A DNA stretch of 64,000 nt. Source: Haladaptatus sp. ZSTT2 (lineage in GTDB: Archaea; Halobacteriota; Halobacteria; Halobacteriales; Halococcaceae). Shown in pieces: positions 63,267-64,000 of the stretch (its first letter is position 1; each line of letters opens with the position of its first letter). The notes beneath the pieces are model-generated. The model made no database searches and was not told the DNA's origin. It worked only from the letters and a program-made list of their open reading frames with translations. A program made the translations under genes and the position numbers. The stretch spans positions 2,170,001 to 2,234,000 of the forward strand of contig NZ_JBAMHQ010000001.1 of the NCBI RefSeq assembly GCF_037081775.1. The letters run 5' to 3'.

Positions 63267-64000
63267 TTCCCTTCGAGGTACTCCTGCAGGCAAGCCCGCT
63301 TGACCCCGTGCTGACGCCGCTCTACGTGTTGCTCGACCTCTGGTACTGGCTGCTCACAGGCCTCTACCACCTGACGGGCCTCGAACTCATTAGTCCCGAG
63401 TACAAGTTCATGCACCGGGCCATCCTCGTCGGCCTCTGTATCGGCGTGATGGCCCCGCTCATTGGGACGTTCCTCGTCCATCGCCAACTCGCGTTGATTG
63501 GCGACGCGCTTGCTCACACCGCCTTCGCGGGCGTTGCGATTGGGCTGTTCTTGAACGCCGTGCTCAACCTCGGCGTCTCGCCGTATCTCACGGCCGTCGT
63601 CGTCGCCATCCTCGCCGCGTTGCTCATCGAACTCATCTCCGAGGCGACTGACGCCTACAACGACGTGTCGATGGCAATCGTTCTCTCGACCGGGTTCGCC
63701 CTCGGGTCGGTGCTCATCAGCATCAACGCGGGCGGTCTCGCCGTTGGCGTCAATCAGTTCCTGTTTGGCAACCTCGCAACCGTCTCGGCCGAGAACGCCG
63801 CCATCTTGCTCGTGTTGTTCGTCATCATCGTCGGCACGGTTGCGCTGTTTCGAAACCAATTGCTGTACGTCACCTTCGACGAGACTGCCGCGGCTGTCTC
63901 CGGCCTGTCGGTCACGTGGTTCAACCGCGTGATGGTCATGCTCACCGCGATGGTCGTCGTCGGCGCGATGCAGATTATGGGCGTCATTCTTGTCGCTGCG
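63263..64000 (+). CDS. znuB: Metal ABC transporter permease (ZnuB type), 3' end outside the window
   Basis: The 246 codons present form a membrane protein with LVGLCIGVMAPLIGTFLVHRQLALIGDALAHTAFAGVAIGLF (family motif of manganese/zinc permeases), AIVLSTGFALGSVLISI and AMVVVGAMQIMGVILVAA. About seven helices are seen. The ATG overlaps znuC by 4 nt (ATGA). The end of the gene is beyond the window. Confidence 0.93.
   Translation, partial: MIPFEVLLQASPLDPVLTPLYVLLDLWYWLLTGLYHLTGLELISPEYKFMHRAILVGLCIGVMAPLIGTFLVHRQLALIGDALAHTAFAGVAIGLFLNAVLNLGVSPYLTAVVVAILAALLIELISEATDAYNDVSMAIVLSTGFALGSVLISINAGGLAVGVNQFLFGNLATVSAENAAILLVLFVIIVGTVALFRNQLLYVTFDETAAAVSGLSVTWFNRVMVMLTAMVVVGAMQIMGVILVAA

Overview
The window is chromosomal DNA of a halophilic archaeon (class Halobacteria). 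Supporting features are acidic proteomes, many twin-arginine (RR) export signals, leaderless or GTG/TTG starts behind archaeal TATA elements, archaeal-type enzymes (CobY, CbiZ, the archaeal CobT family), IS1341-type tnpB elements with haloarchaeal end hairpins, and haloarchaea-typical histidine kinases. The genus cannot be fixed from this sequence alone. All statements are from reading the sequence; no database search was run.

Layout. 1-9.8 kb: the end of a PAS/GAF sensor kinase, a tiny zinc-finger gene, a secreted Cys-containing protein, a CPBP membrane protease, a decayed tnpB abutting a multicopper oxidase, and an exported beta-helix protein. 9.8-12.6 kb: a membrane-anchored protein with an extraordinary four-residue (tetrad) repeat, translationally coupled to a PiT phosphate transporter. 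12.6-15.1 kb: an intact tnpB-only insertion element followed by 1.1 kb of low-coding DNA carrying several diverged copies of a dispersed repeat. 15.1-31.6 kb: mostly single metabolic genes (APC permease, ornithine-cyclodeaminase family, peroxiredoxin, MOSC, AlkZ-like, flavin/PPOX and BBE oxidoreductases, isochorismatase family, GH5-like hydrolase with a beta-helix partner, D-2-hydroxyacid dehydrogenase, glycosyltransferase). 31.2-41.4 kb: an ArsR-like regulator, two sensor kinases, YqeC, and a NuoF-like/formate dehydrogenase/MobA operon.

41.7-49.4 kb is a nine-gene, almost fully overlapping late-cobalamin operon (HAD phosphatase, cbiB, cobS, cobY, cobT, cobD, cbiZ, cobA, cobQ). It covers corrinoid adenylation, corrinoid salvage, aminopropanol arm synthesis and nucleotide-loop assembly. 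49.9-54.2 kb holds a DUF4129/DUF7269-like/DUF58/DUF7519-like set with a convergent MoxR ATPase, followed by tRNA-Ser(CGA). The right end (57.1-64.0 kb) is a zinc homeostasis region: a Zn/Cd-type P1B ATPase for efflux, then, after an amidase, a ZnuA-ZnuC-ZnuB importer preceded by palindromic operator-like sequence; znuB runs off the window.

No CRISPR array, rRNA, prophage or complete toxin-antitoxin module is visible. The best candidates for something undescribed are the tetrad-repeat protein coupled to the phosphate transporter, the dispersed repeat family at 9.4 kb and 14.1-14.9 kb, the two-gene unit at 20.1-21.4 kb with a duplicated unknown domain, and the YqeC/NuoF-like/FDH association.
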